DNA of 64,000 bases from Caulobacter sp. 602-1 (GCF_003931565.1 NZ_RRYI01000005.1:62001-126000), one strand, 5' to 3'; shown: positions 17,578 to 28,100, counted from the stretch's first letter. Made by a program: numbers and translations. The notes: generated by a model not told the origin, from the letters alone.

Positions 17578-20500
17578 ATGATTTCCCGTTACTCCGTCCT
17601 CGCCTGCGGGACGTCGATCGTGGCGCTCGCGATCGCCGCGCCCTCCTTCGCGCAGGAGCGCGTCTTTGACGTTCCGGCCCAGGCGGCCGTCCGCGCCATT
17701 CCCGAGCTGGCCCGTCAGGGCCAGGTGCAGATCGTGGCTCCGGCCCGCGACCTCGGCGGCATTCAGACCCCGGCCGTGAAGGGCACGATGGACGTCCGCG
17801 CGGCGCTGCGTCGCCTGATCGCGGGCACGCCGCTGCGGATCGACACCGACGACGGCCAGGTCATTACCCTGAAGGCCGCGTCCGCCGTGGGCGTCGCGCG
17901 CCCCCAGGCCGGCGCGGGCGCGGTGCGCGGCCGGGTCTTCAACACCGCGACCCATGAGTACGTCCGCAACGCCGAGATCCGCGTCGAGGGCACGCCGATC
18001 GTCGCCCTGTCCGAGAACGGCGGCGACTTTCGACTGACCGGCGTGCCGGCCGGCGACGTCACCGTCGTGGTCAAGTACGCCGGCCTGCAGGAGTCCAGAC
18101 AGATCGTCACGGTCGCCCCGGACCAGACGACCACCGTCGAGTTCTCGCTGCAGCCGCCGGCCTCGGCCCTGGCCAGCGAAGGCGTCGAGGCGGTGACGAT
18201 CACCGCCAAGCGCGAAGGCCAGGCCGCCGCCATCATGGAGCGCCGCGCCTCGACCAACGCCAAGACCGTCGTGGCCGCCGACAACTTCGGCGCCCTGACC
18301 ATGGGCGACGTCGGCGAGTTCATGAAGAACATGCCCGGCCTGTCGCTGGACTATACCGAGGTCGACGCCACCGCCGTCCGCATCGGCGGCCTCGATCCCA
18401 AGTACTCGACCTTCACCACCGACGGCGCACGCATGGCCACGGCCACGTCGAACAACAACGCCGGCCGCCAGAACTCCTTCGAGCAGATGTCGATCACCGG
18501 CATCGACTCGATCGAGCTGAACAACACCCTGCAGGCCAATATGGACGCCGACAGCCCCGGCGGGTCCATCAACCTGCGCAGCAAGTACGCCTTCCAGCGC
18601 AATGGCCGCCTGCTGCGCTTCCAGGTCGGCGGCGTCGGCACGTCCGACTCCACGCTGTCGCGCCAGTATCTGCCGGACGACAAGAAGCACTCGACGATCT
18701 TCCCGTCCGCCCAGGTCGGCTACGCCGACGTGTTCCTGGACGGTCGTCTCGGCGTCGCCTTCAACGCCAGCTACAACGCCAACTTCGTCCAGCAGGACCG
18801 CATCCAGACCGACTGGTCTTATCTGGCCAATGGCCGGATCATTCCGTACCAACTGATGTACCGCCCGGGTCCGAAGCTGACCCACCGCAAGGCGGCCAAT
18901 CTCAGCGTCGACTACAAGATCACCGACCAGCTGGCGCTGTCGCTGCGCAGCACCTACTCGTTCTACGACGTCGAGTACTTCAATCAGTACACCTACCTGA
19001 TCTTCGGCACGACGACGGCCACCCAGGCCACGGCGGACTCGACCGGCACGCACATCGTCGTCAATCCGAACGGGACCAACACGCGGCTGCACACCCAGTA
19101 TTCGCACCGCTACGCCGGCACCCCGGCCTGGCTGTTCGCGCCGAAGCTGGAATATCGCGGCGACACCTTCGAGGCTTTGCTGAGAGCAAGCTATTCCAGC
19201 TCGGAATTCAATTTCGAGGACAACGACCGGGGCTTCTTCGTCCGCACCGACAGCTACCTGACCCGGATCGGCTTCACCCTGGACCGCGCGTCGGAGGACA
19301 CCAACGCCTGGACGCTGAAGCAGACGGCGGGCCGGCCGTGGGGCGACCCGGCCAGCTTCAACCGCGACGACGACATCGGCAACAACATCCGTACGTCGCA
19401 GTCGAACGCCAACAACCAGATGTACGGCGCCAATCTGGACCTGAAGAAGAAGCTCGCCTTCGGTCAGGTCCAGCTCAAGGTGCTGGCGGGCGCGGGCTAT
19501 CGCACCAACGCTTGGAAGACCGTCGAGGGCTCGTACAAGCAGTTCCAGTACGTCGGCCCGACCGGCGACCTGAGCCAGAAGGCGCCGGAAGCCATGATCC
19601 CGGCCACCCAGCACTACGCGTTCAAGATCCACGGCTTCGACGCCGGCAACCTGAACGACCAGCACTGGCGCGCCGACAGCAACTACGGCGTCTACGACAT
19701 CTACGCTCAGCACCCCGACTACTTCGTGCCCGACACCGTCGGCAACCTGAAGCGCCAGCTGGATAACAACAAGAAGATCGGCGAGGAGGTCAGCGCGGCC
19801 TATGCCGAGGTGCAGCCGCGCGTCGGCAAGGCCCAGTTCGACCTTGGCCTGCGCTACGAAAAGACCAAGACCCAGGCGCGCGTCGCCGACATCCGCTCGG
19901 CCAAGGAGGTGACGGCCGCGGGCCTGTCGACCAGCACCGTCGCCGGCCTGCTGTACCAGTATCGCAACGGGACCTACACGACCCGCGAGGGTGAGTATGA
20001 CGACTGGTTCTGGAGCGGCGGCGTCAAGTACGACCTGACCAAGAAGCTTGTCGGCCAACTGGCCTTCAGCCAGTCGATCCTGCGCCCGGACTACGGCAAC
20101 CTGGGCGGCGTGGTGGCCGTGGACGACAACAACCTGATCGTCACCGTGCCCAACCCGCTGCTGAAGCCGGAGCATTCGACCAAGACCTTCGCCAGCCTGC
20201 AGTACTATCTCGAGCCGTCGGGCGTCATCGCCCTCTCGGCCTATCAGCTGGACGTGAAGGACATGCAGGTGACGGGGATCACCGTCGATCCCGCCGACGT
20301 CGGCTACAATCCCGCCGACTACGCCGGCTACACTTTCCGCAGCGCCCAGAACCTGCCGGGCACCAGCACCAACAAGGGCGTCACGCTGGAATACGACCAG
20401 CAGCTGACCTTCCTGCCGGGCGCGTTGCGCGGCCTGGGCCTGCGGGCCTCGGTGACCAAGGTCGATCCGGACGGCGAGCGCGTGAACCTGCCCAAGACCT

Positions 20501-20814
20501 CGGCCAACTGGGGTCTGCGCTACAGCTACGGCAAGTTCGACATTCAGCTGACCGGCAACTACCAGTCGTCGGCCCGCACCAGCGCGCTGAGCAACACGCC
20601 GACCACCGCCAACAACGGCATCCTCTACCGCGCGTCGCGCGAGCTGTGGAACGTCAGCGCCAGCTACAAGATCAATCGTCAGTTCGAAGTGATGCTGGCC
20701 GGCCGCAACATCTTCAACGCGCCGGACATCGTCTACTCGAACGACCGCAGCCGGGTGCAGCAGTACAGCATCTACGGCTCGATGTGGAACGTGGGGATCA
20801 AGGGCACCTTCTAG
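17578..20814 (+). CDS. TonB-dependent transducer (STN domain, CarboxypepD-like domain, plug, barrel)
   Basis: A 1078-residue outer-membrane receptor. After a signal peptide (ends PSFAQ), residues 27-100 are an STN signalling domain (VFDVPAQAAVRAIPELARQG...ALRRLIAGTPLRIDTDDGQ) that contacts FecR. A carboxypeptidase-regulatory-like beta-sandwich follows (VRGRVFNTATHEYVRNAEIRV). Then come the plug (about 215-340) and the barrel. ATG 17578 has GGGGG nine bases upstream; TTG 17572 is less likely. The sigma, FecR and receptor order indicates ligand-induced autoregulation. A PhoD phosphatase follows directly, which points to an organophosphate rather than a siderophore as ligand, though that is inference. 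Confidence 0.94.
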   Translation: MISRYSVLACGTSIVALAIAAPSFAQERVFDVPAQAAVRAIPELARQGQVQIVAPARDLGGIQTPAVKGTMDVRAALRRLIAGTPLRIDTDDGQVITLKAASAVGVARPQAGAGAVRGRVFNTATHEYVRNAEIRVEGTPIVALSENGGDFRLTGVPAGDVTVVVKYAGLQESRQIVTVAPDQTTTVEFSLQPPASALASEGVEAVTITAKREGQAAAIMERRASTNAKTVVAADNFGALTMGDVGEFMKNMPGLSLDYTEVDATAVRIGGLDPKYSTFTTDGARMATATSNNNAGRQNSFEQMSITGIDSIELNNTLQANMDADSPGGSINLRSKYAFQRNGRLLRFQVGGVGTSDSTLSRQYLPDDKKHSTIFPSAQVGYADVFLDGRLGVAFNASYNANFVQQDRIQTDWSYLANGRIIPYQLMYRPGPKLTHRKAANLSVDYKITDQLALSLRSTYSFYDVEYFNQYTYLIFGTTTATQATADSTGTHIVVNPNGTNTRLHTQYSHRYAGTPAWLFAPKLEYRGDTFEALLRASYSSSEFNFEDNDRGFFVRTDSYLTRIGFTLDRASEDTNAWTLKQTAGRPWGDPASFNRDDDIGNNIRTSQSNANNQMYGANLDLKKKLAFGQVQLKVLAGAGYRTNAWKTVEGSYKQFQYVGPTGDLSQKAPEAMIPATQHYAFKIHGFDAGNLNDQHWRADSNYGVYDIYAQHPDYFVPDTVGNLKRQLDNNKKIGEEVSAAYAEVQPRVGKAQFDLGLRYEKTKTQARVADIRSAKEVTAAGLSTSTVAGLLYQYRNGTYTTREGEYDDWFWSGGVKYDLTKKLVGQLAFSQSILRPDYGNLGGVVAVDDNNLIVTVPNPLLKPEHSTKTFASLQYYLEPSGVIALSAYQLDVKDMQVTGITVDPADVGYNPADYAGYTFRSAQNLPGTSTNKGVTLEYDQQLTFLPGALRGLGLRASVTKVDPDGERVNLPKTSANWGLRYSYGKFDIQLTGNYQSSARTSALSNTPTTANNGILYRASRELWNVSASYKINRQFEVMLAGRNIFNAPDIVYSNDRSRVQQYSIYGSMWNVGIKGTF

Positions 20815-20830
20815 GTCGCCGATCCCTTCC

Positions 20831-20861
20831 ATGGCCGCGCCTCTCCCCTGGGCGCGGCCAT
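20831..20861 (+). terminator. Stem-loop between the receptor and phoD
   Basis: ATGGCCGCGCC pairs with GGCGCGGCCAT around a nine-base loop, 16 bases after the receptor stop and 36 before the phoD start. There is no long T-run, so it may attenuate or stabilise the receptor transcript rather than end it fully. Confidence 0.5.
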
Positions 20862-20896
20862 CTCCTTTCCCAAATCCACAGCCCGAGGATCGCGTC

Positions 20897-22525
20897 ATGG
20901 TTCTGAAAATCGATCGCCGCCGCCTGGTCCTGGCCGGCGGCCTGGGCGCCGCCGCCTTCCTGTCGCCGCTGGGCCGCGCGCTGGCCGCCGAGGTGCTGGG
21001 CGCCACGGGTTTCACCCACGGCGTCGCCAGCGGCGAGCCGGGCGCGGACTCCATGCTGCTGTGGACCCGCTATGTCCCGGCGGCGGGCGAGAGCACGCCG
21101 ACCCTGCAGGTCGAGGTCGCCCAGGACCCGAACTTCGCCAAGGTGGTGGCCGGCGGCGTCGTCCGCACGGGCGCCTATCGCGACTGGACGGCCAAGATCA
21201 CGGTCGATGGGCTGAAGCCCGGCGCGATCCACTGGTATCGCTTCATCGCCCCGAACGGCGCCAAGTCCCCGGTCGGCCGCACCAAGACCCTGCCATTGGG
21301 GCCGGTGGATCGCTTCAATCTGGCGGTCTTCTCATGCGCCAACCTGCCCGTGGGCTGGTTCAACGCCTATGGCCACGCCGCCGCGCGCGACGATCTGGAT
21401 CTGTGGCTGCACACCGGCGACTACATCTATGAATACGGCGTGGCCTCGACCCGCGACAGCGACTGGGCCGATGGCCGCAAGGCGATGCTGCAACCGGTCA
21501 CCGAGATCCTGAGCCTGGCCGACTACCGCCTCCGCTATGCCTGCTATCGCGCGGACCCGGACCTGCAACGGCTGCACCAGATGGCCCCGATGGTCGGCTT
21601 CTGGGACGACCACGAGTCGGCCAATGACAGCTGGGAGGGCGGGGCGCAGAACCACCAGGCCGCCACCGAGGGCGACTGGGGCGTCCGCAAGGCCGCCGCC
21701 ATGCAGGTCTATCGCGAGTGGATGCCGGTCTCCGAGGAGCCGTGGAAGGCCTACCAGATCGGCGCGCTGGCCACGCTCTACCGCACCGAGTCGCGCCTGC
21801 TGGGTCGCACCCAGCAGATCAGCATGGGCGCGGCGTTCAAGGCCGAGAACCCGGACGCGGCGCTGAAGGCGTTCCGCGACGGGCCCTGGAGGGATCCCTC
21901 GGCGACCATGCTGGGCTCGACCCAGGAGAGCTGGCTGAACCACGCCCTGAAAACCAATAAGGGCTGGCAGATGGTCGGCATGGGCACGATCCTGGGCCGC
22001 ACCGTCATGCCCAAGGACGCCGTCGACTGGCTGCGCCCCGACGCGACCGAGAAGAGCATCAACAGCTTCCGCGACAATGTCCGCGCCGCCCAGGCGGGCC
22101 TGCCGATGTGGATGGACCGCTGGGACGGCTATCCGGCGGCGCGCTCGCGGCTACTGAAGGCGGCGCAGGGCGCCGACGCCGACCTGGTCATGCTGTCGGG
22201 CGACAGCCACAACGCCTGGGCCTATGGCCTGGTGGAGGACGGCCGCCCGGCGGGGGTCGAGTTCGCCGGCCATAGCGTCACCTCGAATGGGATGGAGCGC
22301 ACCTTCGCGTCCGATCCGAAGGCGGTGGCGGCGGGCTTCATGGCCGCCAATCCCGAGATGAAGTGGGCCGACACCAGCCAGCGCGGCTACATGATGCTGC
22401 GGATCACGCCCAAGCGCGTGACCGGCGAGTGGCTGTTCATGCAAACCATCAAGGCGCGGAGCCTCGCGGTCGCGGGCTCGCACCGGATGACGGTGGAACG
22501 CGGGCGGAAGGTGTTCGCGGGCTAG
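20897..22525 (+). CDS. phoD: PhoD-type alkaline phosphatase / phosphodiesterase
   Basis: A 542-residue exported enzyme. The N-terminus KIDRRRLVLAGGLGAAAF is a twin-arginine signal, as usual for PhoD, which is folded with iron and calcium before export. Conserved parts are an N-terminal sandwich domain (THGVASGEPGADSMLLWTRY), FSCANLPVGWFNAY, LHTGDYIYEY, GFWDDHESANDSW and LSGDSHNAWAY, which supply the metal ligands. It releases phosphate from phosphomono- and diesters. ATG 20897 has GAGG at the right distance; the frame is open upstream but without a signal. Its position after a signalling TonB receptor suggests joint scavenging of organic phosphate. Confidence 0.94.
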   Translation: MVLKIDRRRLVLAGGLGAAAFLSPLGRALAAEVLGATGFTHGVASGEPGADSMLLWTRYVPAAGESTPTLQVEVAQDPNFAKVVAGGVVRTGAYRDWTAKITVDGLKPGAIHWYRFIAPNGAKSPVGRTKTLPLGPVDRFNLAVFSCANLPVGWFNAYGHAAARDDLDLWLHTGDYIYEYGVASTRDSDWADGRKAMLQPVTEILSLADYRLRYACYRADPDLQRLHQMAPMVGFWDDHESANDSWEGGAQNHQAATEGDWGVRKAAAMQVYREWMPVSEEPWKAYQIGALATLYRTESRLLGRTQQISMGAAFKAENPDAALKAFRDGPWRDPSATMLGSTQESWLNHALKTNKGWQMVGMGTILGRTVMPKDAVDWLRPDATEKSINSFRDNVRAAQAGLPMWMDRWDGYPAARSRLLKAAQGADADLVMLSGDSHNAWAYGLVEDGRPAGVEFAGHSVTSNGMERTFASDPKAVAAGFMAANPEMKWADTSQRGYMMLRITPKRVTGEWLFMQTIKARSLAVAGSHRMTVERGRKVFAG

Positions 22526-22624
22526 AGCATTTTCCGATCCAACTGGATCGGTGAAATGCTCCAGCGTTCTGTTTTGGCGCATTTTCTGACGACGAACCGG
22601 CATCCACTTCGTCGGAAAATGCTC
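22525..22624. repeat. Long intergenic palindromic repeat
   Basis: GAGCATTTTCCGA (22525-22537) recurs inverted as TCGGAAAATGCTC (22612-22624). Inside are two smaller hairpins: CCGATCC-AACT-GGATCGG (22534-22551) and a GACGAA/TTCGTC pair near 22587-22613. The element fills the whole gap between two convergent genes and its outer arms include bases of both stop codons. It resembles dispersed palindromic elements of alphaproteobacterial genomes and may also act as a bidirectional terminator. Confidence 0.8.
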
Positions 22625-23766
22625 TAACCCTCGACCGCGATCGGCACGCGCACCGTGAAGGTGCTGCCCTGGTCCTGACCGGCGCTTTCCACGCTCAGCG
22701 TGCCGCCGTGCAGGGCCACCAGCTGCTTGGCCAGGGCCAGGCCGATGCCAAGGCCCCCCTGGGCCTTGGTCAGGTGGTCCTCGACCTGGGCGAAGATCTC
22801 GAAGATCCGCGACTGCATGTCAGGCGGGACGCCGACGCCGGTGTCGGCGACGCGGATCTCGGCCATGATCCCGTTCGCGCCGGCGCTCAGCGTCACCGTT
22901 CCACCCTCGGGGGTGTATTTGGCGGCGTTGTTGAGCAGGTTGGAGACCACCTGGGCCAGGCGCGTGTGATCGGCGTCCAGCCAGATCGGCTCGGCCGGCA
23001 TCTCGGCCACGAACTGGTGTTTTCCGGCGTCGAGATTGTGCTGGCTGGCCTCGATGGCCGAACGCAGCACCTCCGTCAGTTCGATCCGCTGCTTGCGCAG
23101 AGAGATCTTACCCTGGCTGACGCGCGAGACGTCCAGCAGGTCGTCGACCAGGTGCGACAGGTGGGTCAGCATCCGGTCCATGCGGGTGCGGATGTCGTTG
23201 GCGCGTTCGGGCGCGATGTCCTTGCCCAGCAGGTGCAGGCCGCCGCTTAAGGCCGCGACCGGGTTGCGCAGCTCATGAGCCAGGACGGCCAGGAAGCTGT
23301 CCTTGTGCCGGTCGGCGCGGCGCAGGGCCTGGGCGGCGGCCTCCAATTCGTCGCGCTGGGCCTCGATCTGCTGACGCTGGCGATAGAGGTCGAAGAAAAC
23401 CGCCGCCTTGCTGCGCAGGATGTCGGCCTCGATCGGCTTCTGGATGAAGTCGACCGCGCCCGCTTCATAGCCTCGGAACCGGCGCGTGGCGTCGGCCACG
23501 CCGGCGGTGACGAAGATGATCGGCACGTGGCTGGTGCGAGCGGCGCCGCGCATGAACTCGGCCAGTTCGAACCCGTTCATGTCCGGCATCTGCACGTCCA
23601 GCAGGGCCAGGGCCACGTCATGGACCAACAGCAGTTCCAGGGCCTGCTCGCCCGAGCGCGCCTTCAGGCAGGTGAGGCCCTCGCGCTGCAGCAGGGCTTC
23701 CAGCGCCAGCAGGTTCTCTTCCAGGTCATCGACCAGCAGGAAGTTGATCGGTTTGTCCGCCGTCAT
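22624..23766 (-). CDS. Response-regulator/histidine-kinase fusion
   Basis: A 380-residue cytosolic protein. Residues 8-125 form a receiver domain (FLLVDDLEENLLALEALL, phospho-Asp in LALLDVQMPDMNG, Lys in FIQKP). A coiled linker (YRQRQQIEAQRDELEAAAQA) leads to HisKA with the phospho-His in FLAVLAHELRNPVAAL, then a HATPase with NLLNNAAKYTPEGG, DTGVGVP and GGLGIGLALAKQL. It has no membrane segment. Its start overlaps the cheB stop by four bases (ATGA), so it is the last gene of a four-gene operon. It probably receives phosphate or a signal from the hybrid kinase at the head of the operon; the output is unknown. Confidence 0.94.
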   Translation of the reverse strand: MTADKPINFLLVDDLEENLLALEALLQREGLTCLKARSGEQALELLLVHDVALALLDVQMPDMNGFELAEFMRGAARTSHVPIIFVTAGVADATRRFRGYEAGAVDFIQKPIEADILRSKAAVFFDLYRQRQQIEAQRDELEAAAQALRRADRHKDSFLAVLAHELRNPVAALSGGLHLLGKDIAPERANDIRTRMDRMLTHLSHLVDDLLDVSRVSQGKISLRKQRIELTEVLRSAIEASQHNLDAGKHQFVAEMPAEPIWLDADHTRLAQVVSNLLNNAAKYTPEGGTVTLSAGANGIMAEIRVADTGVGVPPDMQSRIFEIFAQVEDHLTKAQGGLGIGLALAKQLVALHGGTLSVESAGQDQGSTFTVRVPIAVEG

Positions 23767-24341
23767 CGCGCGGTCCCCAGACTCGACAAAAAGAATACGA
23801 TTTGGTCGTGGCTCATGATCCTCGCCGAGGGGGTGGCCTCCAGCGCCGCTGTCGGCATGGCCGAGGCGTAGGCCCCGTCCGGGTTCTCGACGATCGCCAC
23901 GCCGCCGACGTCCGCCACGGCCTTGAGCCCTGCGGCCCCGTCGTGATTGGCGCCGGTGAGGATGACGCCCGCGAGGGCGGATCCATAATAGTCCGCCGCG
24001 CTTTCGAACAACACGTCGATCGAGGGGCGGGAATAGTTCACCGGCTCGTCGGTCGACAGGGCCACGCACCCGTCGGTCTCGACCAGCATGTGATAGTCCG
24101 AGGGGGCGAAATAGGCGACGCCGTTCTCGACGGGCTCCTTGTCCTCGGCTTCCTTGACCTTGATCCGGCACTTGGACTGGAACAGCGGCACCAGCATGTT
24201 GGAGCGGTCGGGCGGCACGTGCACGACCACCAGCACGGGCAGCGAGAAGCTGGCGGGCAGGGCGGGCAGGATGGCCAGCAGCGCCTGCACCGCGCCGGCC
24301 GAGGCCCCGATCGCGACGGCCTGGATCGGCGTCCCGCTCAT
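23763..24341 (-). CDS. Stand-alone CheB methylesterase domain
   Basis: A 192-residue CheB catalytic domain without the usual N-terminal receiver. The catalytic triad fits Ser in AIGASAGAVQAL, His in VVHVPPDRSN, and Asp in GANHDGAAGLK. CheB enzymes demethylate or deamidate chemoreceptor glutamates; stand-alone ones often pair with CheR and large kinases outside chemotaxis clusters. It overlaps both neighbours by four bases. No receptor with methylation helices is encoded nearby, so its target may lie in the hybrid kinase coiled coil or elsewhere. Confidence 0.92.
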   Translation of the reverse strand: MSGTPIQAVAIGASAGAVQALLAILPALPASFSLPVLVVVHVPPDRSNMLVPLFQSKCRIKVKEAEDKEPVENGVAYFAPSDYHMLVETDGCVALSTDEPVNYSRPSIDVLFESAADYYGSALAGVILTGANHDGAAGLKAVADVGGVAIVENPDGAYASAMPTAALEATPSARIMSHDQIVFFLSSLGTAR

Positions 24342-25159
24342 GGCTCGCGCCTCTGGTAGATCTTCTCGCCCGGCACGAAATCGGTGAAGGCGCCGGCGTG
24401 GCTGGAAAAGCGCAGGCTCTCCTTCGAGCCCAGGCCCAGGAAGCCCTTGCGGGTGAGGGAGTCGCGGAACAGGCCGATGGCGCGGTCCTGCAACGGACGA
24501 TCGAAATAGATCATCACGTTGCGGCACGAGATCAGGTGCATCTCGGCGAACACCGCGTCGGTGACCAGGCTGTGGTCCGAGAACACCACCCGGTCGCGCA
24601 GGCTCTTGTCGAACGCGGCCCGGCCATAGGCGGCGGTGTAGTAGTCCGAGAGCGAGGACTTGCCGCCGGACTTCTGGTGGTTCTCGGTGAACTTGCGGAT
24701 GCGGTCGATCGTGTAGACGCCGGCCTCGGCGGCGGCCAGCGCCTCGGGATTGATGTCGGTCGCGTAGAAGATCGTCCGGTCGTAGAGGCCTTCCTCCTTG
24801 AAGAGGATGGCCAGCGAATAGACCTCCTCGCCGGTGCTGCTGCCCGCGATCCAGATCTTCAGCGACGGATAGGTCCGCAGGTGCGGCAGCACCTTCTCGC
24901 GCAGGGCCTTGAAGTAGGTCGGGTCGCGGAACATCTCGCTGACCTGCACGGTCAGGAAGTCCAGCAGGCGCGGCAGCATCGAGGCGTCGTGCAGCACGCG
25001 ATCCTGCATCGCCGAGATGGTCGCGAAGCCCAGATGCAGGCGCGCCTGGATCAGTCGCCGCTTGATCGACGCCCGCGCGTAGTGGCGGAAGTCGTAGTGG
25101 TAGCGCTGGAACAGCGCCTCCAGCAGCAGCTGGATTTCAAGGTCTTCGATCTCGGACAC
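24338..25159 (-). CDS. CheR-type SAM-dependent methyltransferase
   Basis: A 273-residue CheR. The N-terminal helical domain (YHYDFRHYARASIKRRLIQARLH) is followed by a methyltransferase fold with WIAGSSTGEEVYSLAI (SAM-binding motif I), FYATDINPEALAAAE and LISCRNVMIYFD. It should methylate glutamates on a sensory protein, opposed by the adjacent CheB. It begins 3 bases after the hybrid-kinase gene ends and overlaps cheB by four bases, so all are one transcript. Confidence 0.94.
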   Translation of the reverse strand: MSEIEDLEIQLLLEALFQRYHYDFRHYARASIKRRLIQARLHLGFATISAMQDRVLHDASMLPRLLDFLTVQVSEMFRDPTYFKALREKVLPHLRTYPSLKIWIAGSSTGEEVYSLAILFKEEGLYDRTIFYATDINPEALAAAEAGVYTIDRIRKFTENHQKSGGKSSLSDYYTAAYGRAAFDKSLRDRVVFSDHSLVTDAVFAEMHLISCRNVMIYFDRPLQDRAIGLFRDSLTRKGFLGLGSKESLRFSSHAGAFTDFVPGEKIYQRREP

Positions 25160-25162
25160 CGG

Positions 25163-28100
25163 CTACCTCGGCATCCAGACCCGGACCAGCGACAGCAGCT
25201 TGTCCACGTCGATCGGCTTGGCCATGTAGTCGCTGGCGCCGGCGGCGATGCAGCGCGCCTGGTCGTCGGGCATGGCCTTGGCGGTCAGCATCAGGATGGG
25301 CAGCTTGGCCCAGCGAGCGTCCTCGCGGATCTCGCGGGTGGCGGTCAGGCCGTCCTTGACCGGCATCATCACGTCCATCAGCACCAGGTCGATGGCGTTG
25401 GCCGGGTCGCCCTGGGCCGAGCGGTCGAGGGCTTCGATGGCCTCCTTGCCGTTGCGGGCGATCTCGACGACGGCGCCGCGCGGCTCCAGCACATTGGTCA
25501 GCGAATACACGTTGCGGATGTCGTCCTCGACGATCAGCACGCGGCGGCCTTCCAGCACCGCGTCGCGGTTGCGGGCCTTCTTGATCATCTTCTGCTGCTC
25601 GGGCGGCAGCTCCGACACGACCTGGTGCAGGAACAGCGAGACCTCGTCCAGCAGGCGCTCGGGCGACTTGGCGCCCTTGATGATGATCGAGCTGGAATAG
25701 CGGCGCAGGCGCTGTTCGTCGTCGGCCGACAGATCGTGGCCGGTATAGACGATGACCGGCGGGAAGGCGTGATCGCCGTCCTGGCTGAGCGTCTCCAGCA
25801 GGCTGAAACCCGAGGCGTCCGGCAGGGACAGGTCCAGCACCATGCAGTCGAAGGTCTGGGTCTTGAGGGCTTCCAGGCACTCGGCGGCGGTGCCGACGCC
25901 GACGGTCTCGACATCGCCCGAGGACAGCAGCTTGCCGACGGCGTCGCGCTGCACGTCGTCGTCCTCGACGATCAGCACGCGACGCACCGTGCTGGACAGC
26001 TTCGATTGCAGGTTGGTCAAGACCTGGGCCAGGTCGTCGCGCTTGACGGGCTTGACCATGTAGCCGATCGCACCCAGCGACAGGGCGGTCTGGCTGTGGT
26101 CGGCGCCCGAGATCACGTGGATCGGGATATGACGCGTGGCGTCATCGCGCTTGAGGCGATCCAGCACCATCAGGCCGGACTCGTCGGGCAGGCCGACGTC
26201 CAGGACCACGGCGCTGGGCTTGAACTGGCGGGCCAGCTTCAGGGCGTCCTCGGCGGTGCCGGCGACCAGGCACTGGAAACCCAGCTCGCGCGACAGGTCG
26301 CGGACGATGCTGGCGAACTTGTCGTCGTCCTCGATGACCAGCAGCACGCGGCGGCCGTTGGCCAGCTGGTCGCGGTCGTCCTCGATCGTGCGGGTCATGG
26401 GCGCGGCGGCGCGCGCGCGGGCCGGGGCCGCCGGGACCGCGGGAGCGGGCGCGGGAGAGGCCGAAGGTTCAGGACGCGGCGCGACGCGGGCCGGATCGTA
26501 GGATCGCGGGATGGTGACGGTGAAGGTGCTGCCTTCGCCCGGCGTGCTCTCCAGCGCGATCTTGCCGCCCAGCAGGCGCGACAGCTCCCGGCTGATCGAC
26601 AGGCCCAGGCCCGTGCCGCCATACTTGCGGCTGATGGTGCCGTCAGCCTGGCGGAAGGCCTCGAAGATGCTCTCCTGCTGCTCGCGGGCGACGCCGATGC
26701 CGGTGTCGGTAACGGCGAAGGCGATCTCGTTGTCGCCAGTCGGGGTGATGGCCAGCGTCACACGGCCGGCCTGAGTGAACTTGAAGGCGTTCGACAGCAG
26801 GTTCTTGAGGATCTGCTCCAGGCGTTGGCGGTCGGTTTCCAGCAGGGTCGGGGTGTCGGTCGCGACCTTGATCTCGAAGCCCAGCTGGCGCTCGTCGGCC
26901 AGCGGCTGGAACAGTGACCGCAGGTCGTTGGTCAGGCGCTGCAGCGGCACGCTCTCGGGGCGCACCTCGATGTGGCCGGCCTCGATCTTCGACAGATCCA
27001 GGATGTCGTTGATCAGCGTCAGGAGGTCGTTGCCCGAGGATTCGATCGTCTGGGCGAACTTGACCTGCTCGCTGGACAGATTGCCGGCCGGGTTGTCGCT
27101 GAGCAGCTTCGACAGGATCAGCAGCGAGTTGAGCGGCGTCCGCAGCTCGTGCGACATGTTGGCCAGGAAGTCGGACTTGTACTGGCTGGCCTGGGCCAGT
27201 TCGCGCGCCTTCAGCTGCACGGCCGCGCCGGTGCGCTCCAGTTCGTCGCGCTGGGCCTCCAGGGTCTGGGCCTGTTCCTCCAGTTGGCTGTTGGTCTGTT
27301 CCAGCTCGACCTGCTGCTGCTCGAGGCGGATCTGGGATTCCTTCAGGGCGCGGCCTTGTTCTTCCAGCTCCTCGTTGGAGACGCGCAGCTCCTCGCTCTG
27401 GACTTGCAGTTCCTCGGACTGGCGCTGGGTTTCCTCCAGGGCGCTCTGCAGTTGCGAGCGGTAGCGAGCCGAGCGCAGGGAAACGCCGATCGAGGTCGAG
27501 ACCTGGTTCAGCAGCTCCAGGACCTGGTCATCGACCGCGTGCAGGAAGCCCAGTTCGATGACGGCGTTGACGATGTCGTCGGCGTGGGTCGGCACCAGCA
27601 CGAGGTGCTTGGGCTTGTCGTGGCCCAGGGCCGAGCCGATGGTCAGATAGCCGTCGGGCACGTCGCGGACGACGGTGGCGTGGCCTTCGGCCGCCACCTT
27701 GCCCAGCAAGCCCTCCTTGATGTTGAAATGCAGCGGCGTGTCGGCGTCGGCCGGAATGCCCAGGGCGGCGGCGCGGTAGAAGCGGCCGTTCTCGCCCTTG
27801 AACAGCGCGCCCGCCTGGAAGCCGACATAGCGCGACAGGAAGTGAAGGATGCTGTCGCTCAGCTCCTCGACCGTCTTGTCGCCCATCATCACTTCCGAGA
27901 GGCCGACCTGGCCGGCCTGCAGCCACTGCTGACGGGCGCGGGCCTGGCTGCTGCGGCGGATCAGGGCGAAGACGGCGAAGGTCAGCGCCGCGCCCAGCAC
28001 GGCCGACAACACGCTGCTGATCAAGGCCGTGCGATGGGCGATGTCCATCTCGGTCAGACGGATGTCGCGCAGGCGGTTTTCCTCCGCGCGCATGACGTCG

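Noticed and set aside
17308-21054. Open frame of 1248 codons on the minus strand opposite the transducing receptor
   Set aside because: It is antisense to clear sigma/FecR/receptor/PhoD coding, has no family motif, and its Val/Gly/Arg/Asp-rich composition is what a high-GC gene gives in the opposite frame.
24398-26917. Open frame of 839 codons on the plus strand opposite cheR and the hybrid kinase
   Set aside because: It is the mirror of the conserved kinase and receiver coding; no motif is recognisable.
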